64,000 bases of DNA from contig NC_053395.1 of NCBI RefSeq assembly GCF_905171765.1, forward strand, positions 188,421,577 to 188,485,576, in the 5' to 3' direction. This stretch comes from Bufo bufo. Its lineage: Eukaryota; Chordata; Amphibia; Anura; Bufonidae. Below, piece by piece: positions 1 to 11,017 of this stretch (the first letter of the stretch is position 1; the number at the start of each line of letters is the position of its first letter). Below the pieces are notes generated by a model. It saw only the letters and a list, made by a program, of their open reading frames with translations. It searched no databases and was not told where the DNA came from. Both the position numbers and the translations under genes were made by a program.

Positions 1-1040
1 TTGTCTCCTTCTGTCTTCTGTCTCCAGGGGGGGCTCTTCTTCTTCCGATATCCCGACGGGTCTTCTCCGCTATCCGGGGGGGTCTTCTCAACTCTCCGGG
101 GTTCTCCTTCTGTCTTCTCCTTCTGTCTTGTTGTCTCCTTCTGTCTTCTGTCTCCAGGGGGGGCTCTTCTTCTTCCGATATCCCGACGGGTCTTCTCCGC
201 TATCCGGGGGGGTCTTCTCAACTCTCCGGGGTTCTCCTTCTGTCTTCTCCTTCTGTCTTGTTGTCTCCTTCTGTCTTCTGTCTCCAGGGGGGGCTCTTCT
301 TCTTCCGATATCCCGACGGGTCTTCTCCGCTATCCGGGGGGGTCTTCTCAACTCTCCGGGGTTCTCCTTCTGTCTTCTCCTTCTGTCTTGTTGTCTCGGC
401 GCACCCCGGTTCTTCGTCTCGCGAGACTCGGCGCACCCCGATTCTTCTCTCTGTTGTTGACTCGGCGCACCCCGGTTCTTCGTCTCGCGAGACTCGGCGC
501 ACCCCGATTCTTCTCTCTGTTGTTGACTCGGCGCACCCCGGTTCTTCGTCTCGCGAGACGAAGAATCGGGGTGCGCCGAGTCTCGCGAGACGAAGAACCG
601 GGGTGCGCCGAGTCAACAACAGAGAGAGGCGAAAACAAGAAGAGAAGACGAAGAATCGGGGTGCGCCGAGACAACAAGACAGAAGGAGAAGACAGAAGGA
701 GAACCCCGGAGAGTTGAGAAGACCCCCCCCCGGATAGCGGAGAAGACCCGTCGGGATATCGGAAGAAGAAGAGCCCCCCCCGGAGACAGAAGACAGAAGG
801 AGACAACAAGACAGAAGGAGAAGACAGAAGGAGAACCCCGGAGAGTTGAGAAGACCCCCCCCGGATAGCGGAGAAGACCCGTCGGGATATCGGAAGAAGA
901 AGAGCCCCCCCCGGAGACAGAAGGAGACAACAAGACAGAAGGAGAAGACAGAAGGAGAACCCCGGAGAGTTGAGAAGACCCCCCCCGGATAGCGGAGAAG
1001 ACCCGTCGGGATATCGGAAGAAGAAGAGCCCCCCCTGGTA
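1..1040. repeat. Giant palindrome built from two tandem repeat families
   Basis: Three near-identical 130-bp units (from 1, 131 and 261) are followed by 65-66-bp units with the motif ctcggcgcacccc (from about 396). The order then reverses: inverted 65-bp units after the palindromic centre cgtctcgcgagacg (547-560), and inverted 130-bp units from about 672 to 1040. The left end is cut by the window edge. Long open frames on both strands here are by-products of the repeat period and palindrome, not genes. Function unknown; probably the inside of a non-autonomous transposon or a satellite. Confidence 0.85.
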
Positions 1041-1850
1041 AAAGAGCTAATAAAGAAGACAGGGGGCGGCCTCCGGAGCAGAAAAATAAAATATTTTAAT
1101 ACACTGTGTGGTTTATTTGTGTTTTTACCACTTTTCTTGCAGGTGAATGGGTAGGGGTACGATGTACCCCATACTCATTCACTTAGGGTGGGGGGCCGGT
1201 ATCTGGGGGCCCCCCTTATTAAAGGGGGCTCCCAGATTCCGTTAAGCCTCCCGCCCGCATACCCCGACAACCAACGGCCAGGGTTGTCGGGAAGGGGCCC
1301 TGTCCTCATCAACATGGGGACAGGGTGCTCTGAGGTGGGGGGGCCGCAGTGCGCCCCCTGCCCCAGAGCACCCAACCCCCCATGTTGAGGGCATGCAGCC
1401 TGGTACGGCTCAGGAGGGGGGGGGGGGGCGCTCGCTCGTCCCCACTCCCTTCCTGGCTGGCCGGGTAGCGTGCTTTGGATACGGGTCTGGTATGGATTGT
1501 AGGGGGACCCCCTACGCCGTTTTTTTCGGCGTAGGGGGGGCTCTCCTTACAACCCATAACAGACCTAAGGGCCCGGTATGCTCCTGAGGGCGGGACCCAG
1601 GCCGGATTTTTATTTAAAATCCGGCGGGGACTTCCCCCTCAGGATTCATAACAAACGCCGCACACGTGTAGAATTGGCGGGAATCCAAGTCGGATCTCCC
1701 GTCTCTTCTATGACGCGCTTGCTGGGATGTGCTGTCGCTATCCCAGTGAGTGCGAGATCTCGGCACCACGTCGCCGAGTATCAGCGCGACGCTGTCGTGC
1801 TGAAAACACAATCTCACAAACACCTACTGTATAGCGTATGTATCAAAAGA
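1041..1850. repeat. GC-rich unclassified repeat with perfect hairpins
   Basis: GC-rich stretch with strong hairpins, for example cccctacgccg followed by a T run and cggcgtaggggg (about 1509-1540), and paired ggggcccccc/gggggctccc segments near 1205-1235. It resembles the GC-rich untranslated parts of frog repeats I have seen, but I cannot name a family. No coding signal. From about 1850 to 3077 the sequence is AT-richer intron with only a partial MITE. Confidence 0.5.
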
Positions 1851-2354
1851 TGCATCAAAATGACCGGGACAAAACAGCAATTGAGAAACTTTAATAGGGT
1901 TTCTTCTTCTAGAAAACAAACAAAAATAAAAAACATATTGCAATCTGGAAGAAATGAAGCATAGGCAAACTATGGATTAAATACTCGGTGTGCTTGACAC
2001 AACCCACCTAAAGATCATTCCGCCAACAAGTATCCCTCTCGCCTCATATACACTGATGTTGGGCTACACAGATTCCAGTGGGGACAGAACCCCAAAATAT
2101 ACAAAAAATAATTATACCCATTCTGCATCCCATGTAAATGGGGTTTCAGCAACCTCCTTGGAAAACTCATGCAGATTTTTGTCCCCAGATGGAAAAAAAA
2201 ATCCAAGAGAATATGTATCAAGCTTACTTCCACATGGAAAATCTGGCAGATAAGACCCAATAAGTTAGGCTAATACTCAAGGGGATCTGAGGAACATCAA
2301 TCTGCATATCTGTGGTTAAAATACCAACTACCAGCCTCGGATTTCTGGCACAGG

Positions 2355-2644
2355 TCATACCAGCAGTGGTGGTTCTGCTTGCACACTATAGGAAAAAAAA
2401 GTGCCAGCCACTATAGTGGACGGGACTGCAGAATTATTTTCCTATAGTGTGCAAGCACGGCCACTGCTGCTGGATTGCAGGATGGTCGTAACCATGGAAA
2501 CGAGCAGTGTTTATAAAATTATGGAAAAATTAATCAAGCCAGGAAAGGAGGCAATATGGACAATCACAATACATTAATAAGTGCCTTGTATTAACTTTCT
2601 CTACATGATAACTGCTATTTGCTGAAGTGAGACAACCCCTTTAA
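2355..2644. mobile_element. Partial TTAA-type palindromic MITE
   Basis: It ends in gacaaccccTTTAA (TTAA 2641-2644) and shares long blocks with the element at 6583-7021, such as gcttgcacactatagg, accatggaaacgagcagtgt and aagtgccttgtatta. The left half is missing, so it is a truncated copy of the same family. Confidence 0.7.
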
Positions 2645-3077
2645 GTTTAAAAAAATTCTACAATATTTCTTTTAGAATAGACAGAGGTCGGGAAAGAACA
2701 CCATCATCACAATGGCGGAACTTTAAATGCCTTTTTGTTGTGCCAGTGAAGTATTTTGTGAGGCTGTCTGCTTGTCAGGACATCAGTTATACAATGAATG
2801 ATTCTGCCACCTCTGCACCTTTGGAGCCAAAACTTTTCATAAGGGCTGATGGCTGAAGAATGTCACCTTTCCTTCTTATAGCTCATTCCCTAGCAGAGCA
2901 TCACGAAAAGGCTCTCACAAAAACAGCAGGCATTGATTTTCCACATGTCATCGTTATTTAAAACAAAACATAAAAAGGACATTAAACATAAAAGTCGGCG
3001 GGAACGTGGCAGACATTATTCACAATCTAATCTCTTCAAGGGACTGAAAAAGAAATAAAACATCCAAAAACACCTAC

Positions 3078-3202
3078 TTTTTTGTGGGCTCCAGACTCTC
3101 TCCAAGTTGCTCGGTCCTCAGCACTGAACCGGACAGTGACTGCGATGAGGGCTTGAGTATAGAGTAGGGAGTAAAGTACTTTCACAATGCAGGTGAAGTG
3201 CT
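3078..3202 (-). CDS. UBR3: UBR3 exon, last one in the window (EHFTCIVKVLYSLLYTQAL)
   Basis: 125 bases between acceptor tttcatttgcag and donor GTAGGTGT. AG completes a Glu codon and it ends on a whole Lys codon. It encodes HFTCIVKVLYSLLYTQALIA followed by VTVRFSAEDRATWRESGAHK and K. A second possible donor four bases further (GTAG-GTG) would add an incomplete codon. The phase-0 donor is preferred because UBR3 proteins break after a Lys-Lys at this place. The next exon lies beyond position 1. Confidence 0.93.
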
Positions 3203-4351
3203 CTGCAAATGAAACATTAACTTTGAAAATTAGTCAATGTATGAAAACCTACTCGAAATCCACAAAATTATGCTCGAGGTTGGGGCTCAAGTGTCAGAAA
3301 TCTCAGGTGAAGAGGACCTGTCACCTCTCCAGACCTCTTATTGTATTCCCCTTAAAAGAACAATTCTGGAGCATCTTTTCTTAAAATTCTTTAGAGGAAA
3401 TGTGTCACCAAAAATTGTATCTGCCAGTTAAAACCAGATAGAAACACATTTTTTTCTAATCAGTTTTTATTTTCTGATTACAGAATTTTTTTATTCTATT
3501 TCCTGAACATAATTATGGGGGCGGCCATCTTACCTGAGCTGTTCTTAGCAGCAATTAGAAAGCATTAAGAAAATTTACGGCAGCCACATGGGCCGTAAAC
3601 AGTCCCGAGGGGACCTCATTGACTTCTATAGGAGAGTTTTCTAGGCATGCTCTGACCTTTGCATAGGTCAATGTACAAGGAAAGAATAGATAAGCTTTGA
3701 CAATAACCTATTGTGAATGGTGGATCCTGTCTTGCACCAACTGATTATCTGACCAATTTCTGTCCAATCAAACCAATAGTTGGTGTGTGTATAACACCAG
3801 ATCTGTGTGTGTAAACAGCCATATGACCACTGATTGGTCAGAAAATCTGTTGGTGTAATACAGGCCTTATCTATACACAGCGGTGATATCATTACAGACA
3901 GGATTAAAATGACAGCTAAGCAGATAACTGCAATGAAATGATCTGTACATACTAAGAAGTGGCGCAAATTAGTAGGCTTAGAGGCCAGTGCGACAACTGC
4001 GGGATTTTATGGTTTTTGCTTCAAATAGATATTGACATGGAAATTTTAAAATAACATCATCAACTCTTTAAAAATATGTTAGACATAAAAATGTGATTTA
4101 ACCACCTAACTGTTTTGCCCGAGTCCAGCTCAGGCAGTGGGAAAAGTAGCTAACTGGAGGGGGGAGGGCTGCTTTAGATGCTGATATCTCCTGAATGGTG
4201 GCAGCTAGAAACATGCAACTGGTCTTGTTTGAAAGCTGACATTCTAGGCTTTCAAGACCAAAATGACAACTAAAGTCCAAGTAACAGAGGAGAAATCACT
4301 GTTAAAAATAGAGTTGGGAATAATTGCGGGTAAAACCTCCTTTTACTTTTA

Positions 4352-5903
4352 CACTGCGTGCAGAATTATTAGGCAAATGAGTATTTTGACCACATCATCC
4401 TCTTTATGCATGTTGTCTTACTCCAAGCTGTATAGGCTCGAAAGCCTACTACCAATTAAGCATATTAGGTGATGTGCATCTCTGTAATGAGAAGGGGTGT
4501 GGTCTAATGACATCAACACCCGATATTAGGTGTGCATAATTATTAGGCAACTTCCTTTCCTTTGGCAAAATGGGTCAAAAGAAGGACTGGACAGGCTCAG
4601 AAAAGTCAAAAATAGTGAGATATCTTGCAGAGGGATGCAGCACTGTTAAAATTGCAAAGCTTCTGAAGCGTGATCATCGAACAATCAAGTGTTTCATTCA
4701 AAATAGTCAACGGGGTCGCAAGAAGCGTGTGGAAAAACCAAGGCGCAAAATAACTGCCCATGAACTGAGAAAAGTCAAGCGTGCAGCTGCCAAGATGCCA
4801 CTTGCCACCAGTTTGGCCATATTTCAGAGCTGCAACATCACTGGAGTGCCCAAAAGCACAAGGTGTGCAATACTCAGAGACATGGCCAAGGTAAGAAAGG
4901 CTGAAAGACGACCACCACTGAACAAGACACACAAGCTGAAACGTCAAGACTGGGCCAAGAAATATCTCAAGACTGATTTTTCTAAGGTTTTATGGACTGA
5001 TGAAATGAGAGTGAGTCTTGATGGGCCAGATGGATGGGCCCGTGGCTGGATTGGTAAAGGGCAGAGAGCTCCAGTCCGACTCAGACGCCAGCAAGGTGGA
5101 GGTGGAGTACTGGTTTGGGCTGGTATCATCAAAGATGAGCTTGTGGGGCCTTTTCGGGTTGAGGATGGAGTCAAGCTCAACTCCCAGTCCTACTGCCAGT
5201 CTCTGGAAGACACCTTTTTCAAGCAGTGGTACAGGAAGAAGTCTGCATCCTTCAAGAAAAACATGATTTTCATGCAGGACAATGCTCCATCACACGCGTC
5301 CAAGTACTCCACAGCGTGGCTGGCAAGAAAGGGTATAAAAGAAGAAAATCTAATGACATGGCCTCCTTGTTCACCTGATCTGAACCCCATTGAGAACCTG
5401 TGGTCCATCATCAAATGTGAGATTTACAAGGAGGGAAAACAGTACACCTCTCTGAACAGTGTCTGGGAGGCTGTGGTTGCTGCTGCACGCAATGTTGATG
5501 GTGAACAGATCAAAACACTGACAGAATCCATGGATGGCAGGCTTTTGAGTGTCCTTGCAAAGAAAGGTGGCTATATTGGTCACTGATTTGTTTTTGAATG
5601 TCAGAAATGTATATTTGTGAATGTTGAGATGTTATATTGGTTTCACTGGTAAAAATAAATAATTGAAATGGGTATATATTTGTTTCTTGTTAAGTTGCCT
5701 AATAATTATGCACAGTAATAGTCACCTGCACACACAGATATCCCCCTAAAATAGCTAAAACTAAAAACAAACTAAAAACTACTTCCAAAAATATTCAGCT
5801 TTGATATTAATGAGTTTTTTGGGTTCATTGAGAACATGGTTGTTGTTCAATAATAAAATTAATCCTCAAAAATACAACTTGCCTAATAATTCTGCACTCC
5901 CTG
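4352..5903 (+). mobile_element. Complete Tc1/mariner element, DD37E type, with IR/DR-style ends
   Basis: A 1552-bp element flanked by TA (4350-4351 and 5904-5905). The outer inverted repeats share GTGCAGAATTATTAGGCAA (about 4359-4377 against 5878-5896). A second, inner inverted pair, gtgcataattattaggcaa (4531-4549) against its inverse (5695-5713), gives the double-repeat layout of many Tc1 elements. One uninterrupted transposase gene fills the middle. The family is vertebrate-wide; the DD37E spacing suggests the TRT-like branch. It lies in a UBR3 intron, antisense to the gene. Confidence 0.93.
4570..5586 (+). CDS. Tc1/mariner transposase, DD37E, intact
   Basis: The 338-residue protein cuts and pastes its own element by binding the terminal repeats and acting as a DDE nuclease in the nucleus. 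Residues 1-45 (WTGSEKSKIVRYLAEGCSTV...) and about 61-105 (NITGVPKSTRCAIL) form two helix-turn-helix units, joined by a basic linker GRKKRVEKPRRK (49-60) that may act as nuclear signal and DNA contact. Catalytic residues are D144 (LWTDEMRVSLD), D237 (FMQDNAPSH) and E275 (SPDLNPIENLW). There are 37 residues between the second D and E, not the 34 of classic Tc1. The glycine-rich box GGGGVLVWAGI is present. The start is the only Met before the HTH, and length equals the family norm. No stop or frameshift was seen, so the copy may still be active. Confidence 0.94.
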   Translation: MGQKKDWTGSEKSKIVRYLAEGCSTVKIAKLLKRDHRTIKCFIQNSQRGRKKRVEKPRRKITAHELRKVKRAAAKMPLATSLAIFQSCNITGVPKSTRCAILRDMAKVRKAERRPPLNKTHKLKRQDWAKKYLKTDFSKVLWTDEMRVSLDGPDGWARGWIGKGQRAPVRLRRQQGGGGVLVWAGIIKDELVGPFRVEDGVKLNSQSYCQSLEDTFFKQWYRKKSASFKKNMIFMQDNAPSHASKYSTAWLARKGIKEENLMTWPPCSPDLNPIENLWSIIKCEIYKEGKQYTSLNSVWEAVVAAARNVDGEQIKTLTESMDGRLLSVLAKKGGYIGH

Positions 5904-6582
5904 TAGCTGCATTCACAGCATCCCGATTTCTATCAGTGATATCTTCTCCTGTCCGGAACATATTCATATTGTTGTCATTTTGGTATTGTCTGAAAGCTTG
6001 GAATGCCACCTTTCAAACAAGACCAGTGTTTCTAGCTGCTACCATTCAGGAAATATTAAAGCAGCCCTCCCCCTCCAGTTAGCTACTTTTCCACAGTTAG
6101 GTTGTTAAACAATAGGTCGTGTACTGATGACACATTCCCTTTAAGTTGCGTCATTCCTCTTGAATACTTATGAATAATGCTGGGGGCTATATGGTGATCT
6201 TTGCCACAACACCCGTCGCACAACCAAAGATGGCTATGTAGCAGTGCAGCCGATGAACTGAAAGGGTACTTCTTGGCCTACAGTGATCTGTGTCTGTGGC
6301 CAGATATGGAATCACTGGGTTCAGTGTAACATTTCTTAATGTGACTGGGAGGGAAGGGATGCAAATGAGCTCTTAACAAGCTCTGCCTCTAATGTCACCA
6401 GATGTAAGGCAGCACTGAATCTTTAGAGAAGTGCCCAAACATGACTATGTACATAGTAAAGTAGAACTCCTCATCAGCCAATTCTATAGAAGGGAACATT
6501 ATTGGGCAGGCTACAAACTCTAGTATCATCCATTACTGGGTTCTAGTTTCTGCACTGAAATCTGCTGCAAAAATGCCTAACA

Positions 6583-7021
6583 TTAAAGGGGTTTTGTCAC
6601 TTCAGCAAGTGGCATTTATCATGTAGAGAAAGTTAATACAAGCCACTTACTAATGTATTGTTATTATCCATATTGCCTCCTTTGCTAGCTGGATTCATTT
6701 TTCCATCAAATTATACACTGCTCGTTTCCACGGTTACGACCACCCAGCATTCCATCAACGGTGGTCGTGCTTGCACACTATAGGAAAAAGCACTAGCTTC
6801 TCTGGTGACCGGGATCGCACATAGGCTGGTGCTTTTTTTTTATTTTATAGTATGCAAGCCTGGCCACACTGTTGGGACTGCAGGGTGGTCATAACCATGG
6901 AAACGAGCAGTGTATAATGTGATAGAAAAATGTATCCAGCCAGCAAAGGAGCCAATATGGACCATCACAATACATTAGTAAGTGCCTTGTATTACATTTC
7001 TTTACATGATAAATGCTTTAA
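6583..7021. mobile_element. Palindromic TTAA-type MITE
   Basis: Starts TTAAAGGGGTTTTGTCACTTC (TTAA 6583-6586). The arms mirror each other (catttatcatgtagagaaag against ctttacatgataaatg; tgctcgtttccacggttacga against gtcataaccatggaaacgagca). The right end is slightly truncated. Related to 2355-2644. From 7022 to 7865 I see nothing recognisable. Confidence 0.75.
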
Positions 7022-7865
7022 CCTCCACTGATTAAAATGGGAGCCCACGTTGCAGGGGAAAAAAAGGGAATGAGCATTCTTGGCAGGGTTTACACATTGA
7101 GAGAGTACTTACCGCTACGAACTAGGGAGTCTAAGGGACTCTTTGCGACCACATATGGCCTAAAACAACATTGCTAGATCATGCTCGTCTCTACAACTGC
7201 TTGGAATTTAGATGGGGCATTTATTGAGAAAGTCTAACTCCTTGCTAAGAACGATTTTCTGGCTGGCTTTGCTTCAACAGAACAGTTTTATTATTGCCTT
7301 CAGCCGGCTGATCAATCAGAAGACTTATACAACAGCTTTAAAAGAGACTATATTGAACACCGCAGTTCTGGCAAGTGGACTTGGCATTTTTATTTACTGG
7401 AAAAAGACACGAAAAAGCAGGAATGGCCGACGGTAAAGGCTGCAAATGATGAAATAATTCTTTAGGCAGATTGACAGTAACAGACGGAAAATAATAGCAG
7501 CGCCAATTCTTATTTAACGGACTATCTAGGGCAGAAGTGAATACTGATGCAGTATTATACAAACACACAAGCCTGACAGTGAAGGAAAGGTGGTGCCTTG
7601 TATCAGACCTGAGGATCTGAAGCCGCTCATCTGTCCGCAGGAAACACAATCAATCACACGTGGAGTGAACGTCTTTCTATTTTGACAATCAATTTTGCTT
7701 TACATGTGATCACTGACTTGAAGGATATCTGTACGCAGGCAGCATTTTTAAGATGAGAAGCAAACAACATAGCCATCATTGAGAACAGCGTCCACTAATA
7801 TGCTGACGTAAATGGAAGATACAGGGCATAGCTAGTCATGTAAGAAATCCTACTTGCTTATCTTT

Positions 7866-8480
7866 TTAAAGGGGTTTTCCACTTTGGAAATCCCTTTTAT
7901 TAAAAATTTCCCTCTGCTGAAGCACCCAACCATATTCTGCAAGGGAATCACATATCAAGTGTTCAGTTTCCCTGCGGTGCCACCACGGGTGACGTGAAGA
8001 ATTACACTGTTCCCAATGACATCAATGAACTGTCTGTGTAAGGCATGGACAAACAGAGTCCTCCAGAGTGAGAGACGCTCTTTGTAGCCACTTTCTGCTC
8101 TGGTTCAGGGCACGTTTTAGGGATCTGCTGAGCATTCCACCAAGGGGAGAAGTTTAAATACCTGAAAACAGTTTTCATTTGTATCCTTTGGCAGATCCAA
8201 TCACCTTAATGAGCCAAATGGAGTCCAAAAAATGTAAACGTTGGACTCTGTTTGACCTAACTTCCAGATGTTTTACGTCGGCAAGACAATAGCATAGTCC
8301 ACCACAGATGAGTGAATGGGAGTGGAGCTCCAGTATCCCTGCACAGCTTCCTGCTTCATTCAATGTGGTGACTCTAGCGTCTGCAGGGACCGTCTAGCTG
8401 TCGGACATCCACTGATTTTATACCGATTACCTATCCGGAGCATAGGTCATAAATATCGGGATAACTGAAAACACCTTTAA
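7866..8480. mobile_element. TTAA-type MITE
   Basis: The ends TTAAAGGGGTTTTCCAC and GAAAACACCTTTAA are inverted copies around a body containing cctatccggagcataggtcat, a phrase repeated near 29260-29280. No coding content. Confidence 0.6.
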
Positions 8481-8795
8481 TGGAGAATACCCTAAAGGGC
8501 GATATGAAAATGTTTTTTTTTTCCCCAGACAAGCCATTTAGCAACCTACTGACCTTATAAAAAAAAAAACAACACATAAGGCCTATAGTCTTCATCTTCT
8601 AAATCCCACTCAGCCATTCTATATGTTCCCAGATGTGTTACATGGTAAGCCTTCCCAGTAAAACAGTATTAGGTTGTCTACTTGGGTATCGCAGCAAAAA
8701 CAGGCAGCTGTTCCATTCAGAGAACTAAGGATGCTGATCAACAGCCTAGATGGGAGCAGTAATGGTAGCAATATAGTTGTCAGTCTGCTCGCTTA

Positions 8796-8939
8796 GGCTA
8801 CCCTCACACCAGCGGTAGCTACAAACCGGCAGGATATTCCAGCAGGCAAGTGGAGGATCGGCCGGACACCAACTGCAGCATGCAGCGGTCGTGTCCGCCG
8901 GACTCCATTATACTTCAGACCACTGGTGTGAAACGAGCC
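8796..8939. mobile_element. Short TTA-flanked TCACAC-type MITE
   Basis: GGCTACCCTCACACCAGCGG at the left and CACTGGTGTGAAACGAGCC at the right, flanked by TTA on both sides (8793-8795 and 8940-8942). The three-base TNA target site suggests a PIF/Harbinger-type origin. Confidence 0.65.
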
Positions 8940-9015
8940 TTACATACAGATTTACCTTAGAAAATCGTAAAAAGAATGTATATCATGATTCAAAGACGCA
9001 AAAGTCGTCCTCTAT

Positions 9016-9459
9016 TAAAGGTGTTACCCCATCAGACATGATATAGCACATGACAATCTCTTTCTAACAAAGCTAGAACCAGCCCTGTACCTCACATGGA
9101 TCCAGAGATCTACCCATTCATTGCTCCAACTATTCTGGTCGATTTTTGGGGGGCTGATAGCTCAGGTAGTGTGTCCTTTTCTGCTGTAGCTCTCTCCCTA
9201 TAATTGCCCCAGCTTCTAACAGAAGATATAGCTGATGACAAGTGACGATTTAAACTGAGCTTGTGCGACCACCTCAGTGAGGTGGGCAGAAAAATAGGGA
9301 AAAGAACAAACAGCAAGTGGCGCTATACAGATACATTTCATTGAACAGCTCAGTCACTTTGCTAAATTTATATTACCTGTAATTACAAAAGTATTCAGAT
9401 CCAGGGGCTGTTTTGGAAAATGAAAATGTAGAATATTTTTCGTGGGACAACCCCTTTAA
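9016..9459 (-). mobile_element. TTAA-type MITE, same family as 42890-43335
   Basis: Bounded by TTAA (9016-9019 and 9456-9459). Read on the minus strand it starts aaaggggttgtcccacgaaaaatattctaca-like and carries the same order of blocks as 42890-43335, including ggatccatgtgaggtacagggctgg and ctagctttgttagaaagaga (inverted). Confidence 0.7.
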
Positions 9460-9801
9460 CTTTGCACGCCCTAGTAAGGCATGATAAAAGACTTTCTGGC
9501 AGTTACATATTTATGACCTATCCTCAGGATAGATAATTATTATCAGATAGGCGGGGGTCCAACTCTTGGTGCCCCACCGACCAGCTGTTTGAAGGGGCCG
9601 CAGCATTAAGACGAGCACTGTAGCCTCTTCATAGCATACCAAGTACAGCACCATATATTGTATAGTGGTTATACCTGGTACTACAGCTCATTCCCATTAA
9701 TTGGAATAGGACTGAGCTGCACAAAGTCCATGTGATCTGAATGTGATGTCACAAGTGAAAGAAGGGGCTGTAGCATTTGCCCAAGTGTAGGTCATCAAAA
9801 T

Positions 9802-10135
9802 TTAAAAGGGTTATCCAGGATTTAATAATTGACAACCTATCCCTTGGATAGGTCATGAATATCAGATTAGCATTAGTTTGACACCACACCGATCAGCTGT
9901 TTGGGAGTAGCTTCGCACTGGAAACTACACAGCTCCATACACAGGGTCGTGGACAGAGCTGCTTACTGCAGCACTGCTCTCTGTGAAGTGAATGGGAGCA
10001 ATGATGCAGTTACCAGCTCCATCTACTACACAATGGACAAAGCTGTGTAATTGTGGTACTGGAGCGACTTCCGAACAGCAGATCGGCAGTGATGTCGGAA
10101 AAGGTCAAATGTTAAATCCTGGAGAACCGCTTTAA
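9802..10135. mobile_element. TTAA-type MITE abutting the next one
   Basis: TTAAAAGGGTTATCCAGG at the left, inverted AATCCTGGAGAACCGCTTTAA at the right. Its right TTAA (10132-10135) is also the left TTAA of the following element. The preceding stretch 9490-9800 holds a relic of a related family with tatgacctatcctcaggata. Confidence 0.65.
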
Positions 10136-10493
10136 AGGGAACCTGTCAACGGGATTTTGTGTATAGAGCTGAGGACATGGGTTGCTAGATGGCCGCTAGC
10201 ACATCCGCAATACCCAGTCCCCATAGCTCTGTGTGCTTTTATTGTGTAAAATAACCGATTTGATACATATGCAAATTAATATAAAAGTCATATCTTACTT
10301 TTGTGACCAGAGAAGTCATATTTTCAAGCTCTGACTCATCGCAGGTTAATTTGCATATGTATCAAATCGGTTATTTTACACAATAAAAGCACACAGAGCT
10401 ATGGGGACTGGGTATTGCGGATGTGCTAGCGGCCATCTAGCAACCCATGTCCTCAGCTCTATACCCAAAATCCTGGTGACAGGTTCCCTTTAA
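10132..10493. mobile_element. Near-perfect palindromic TTAA-type MITE
   Basis: TTAAAGGGAACCTGTCA at the left and GGTGACAGGTTCCCTTTAA at the right with arms of about 150 bp that are almost identical (agctgaggacatgggttgc against gcaacccatgtcctcagct and so on). Such clean arms imply recent insertion. Fits the T2 MITE end consensus TTAAAGGRR. Confidence 0.85.
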
Positions 10494-11017
10494 GACCAAA
10501 GTGAGTGCACAGTGACATGTCCAATAACAGGCTTGCTTGAACATTTACGATACCTAATGGCAGGATCAAGCCGCAAAACTGTCATGCTGGATTTCTGCTG
10601 ATGTCTAATGTTCCTGGTTTATAAAGGCTAATTTGCTCTTCCATGTGACAAATGTTAACAGTACAGGACAAGAGCCAAAAGACTGACTTTATAGAGCCAG
10701 GCGCAGAGTCCGAGCACGCAACTCTGCTGAATGATAACAAAGACAGTAATTGGAGCCGCTTGCAAAGCAAAAGCAACTGTAAACTATGCTATTAAAAGCG
10801 GGTGTTTTTTTTTAAAATTGAGGTGCTTCATTTGGAGCCATCTGTTAATGAGTTAAATCTAAAATTTCTCTACATTAAATCCCCAAAAAAGTGCTAATGT
10901 GACATTAACACTGATCACTGGGGTCTGGCCACAGACTCAAACTTCTACCCTTAAAAAGCAAGAATGTCAGCATGTCAGGTAAGATCACTAGGGACCTAGC
11001 ATTTCCAATCCCAACAC

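Larger units (their letters stand above)
4098..6108. mobile_element. Palindromic TTAA element split by a Tc1 insertion
   Basis: TTAACCACCTAACTG at the left is mirrored by CAGTTAGGTTGTTAA at the right, and the arms (for example gtagctaactggagg against cctccagttagctac, and cagctagaaacatg against its inverse) match imperfectly for about 240 bp. The Tc1 element 4352-5903 sits at the centre. Confidence 0.7.
3391..6144. mobile_element. TTAA-type (T2/Kolobok-like) element, outermost layer of a nest
   Basis: The left end TTAGAGGAAATGTGTCACC and the right end GATGACACATTCCCTTTAA are inverted copies, with TTAA (left mutated to TTAG) as target site. Almost all of its right half is displaced by the element at 4098-6108. 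The internal text around 3520-3960 (ggggcggccatcttacc, gagagttttctaggcatgctctg, tattgtgaatggtggatcctgt) recurs at 15890-16200. Confidence 0.6.

Noticed and set aside
1..933. Several long open frames on both strands (up to about 238 codons)
   Set aside because: They follow the 130-bp and 65-bp tandem periods and the palindrome, are mirror images of each other and encode low-complexity Ser/Pro/Arg text.
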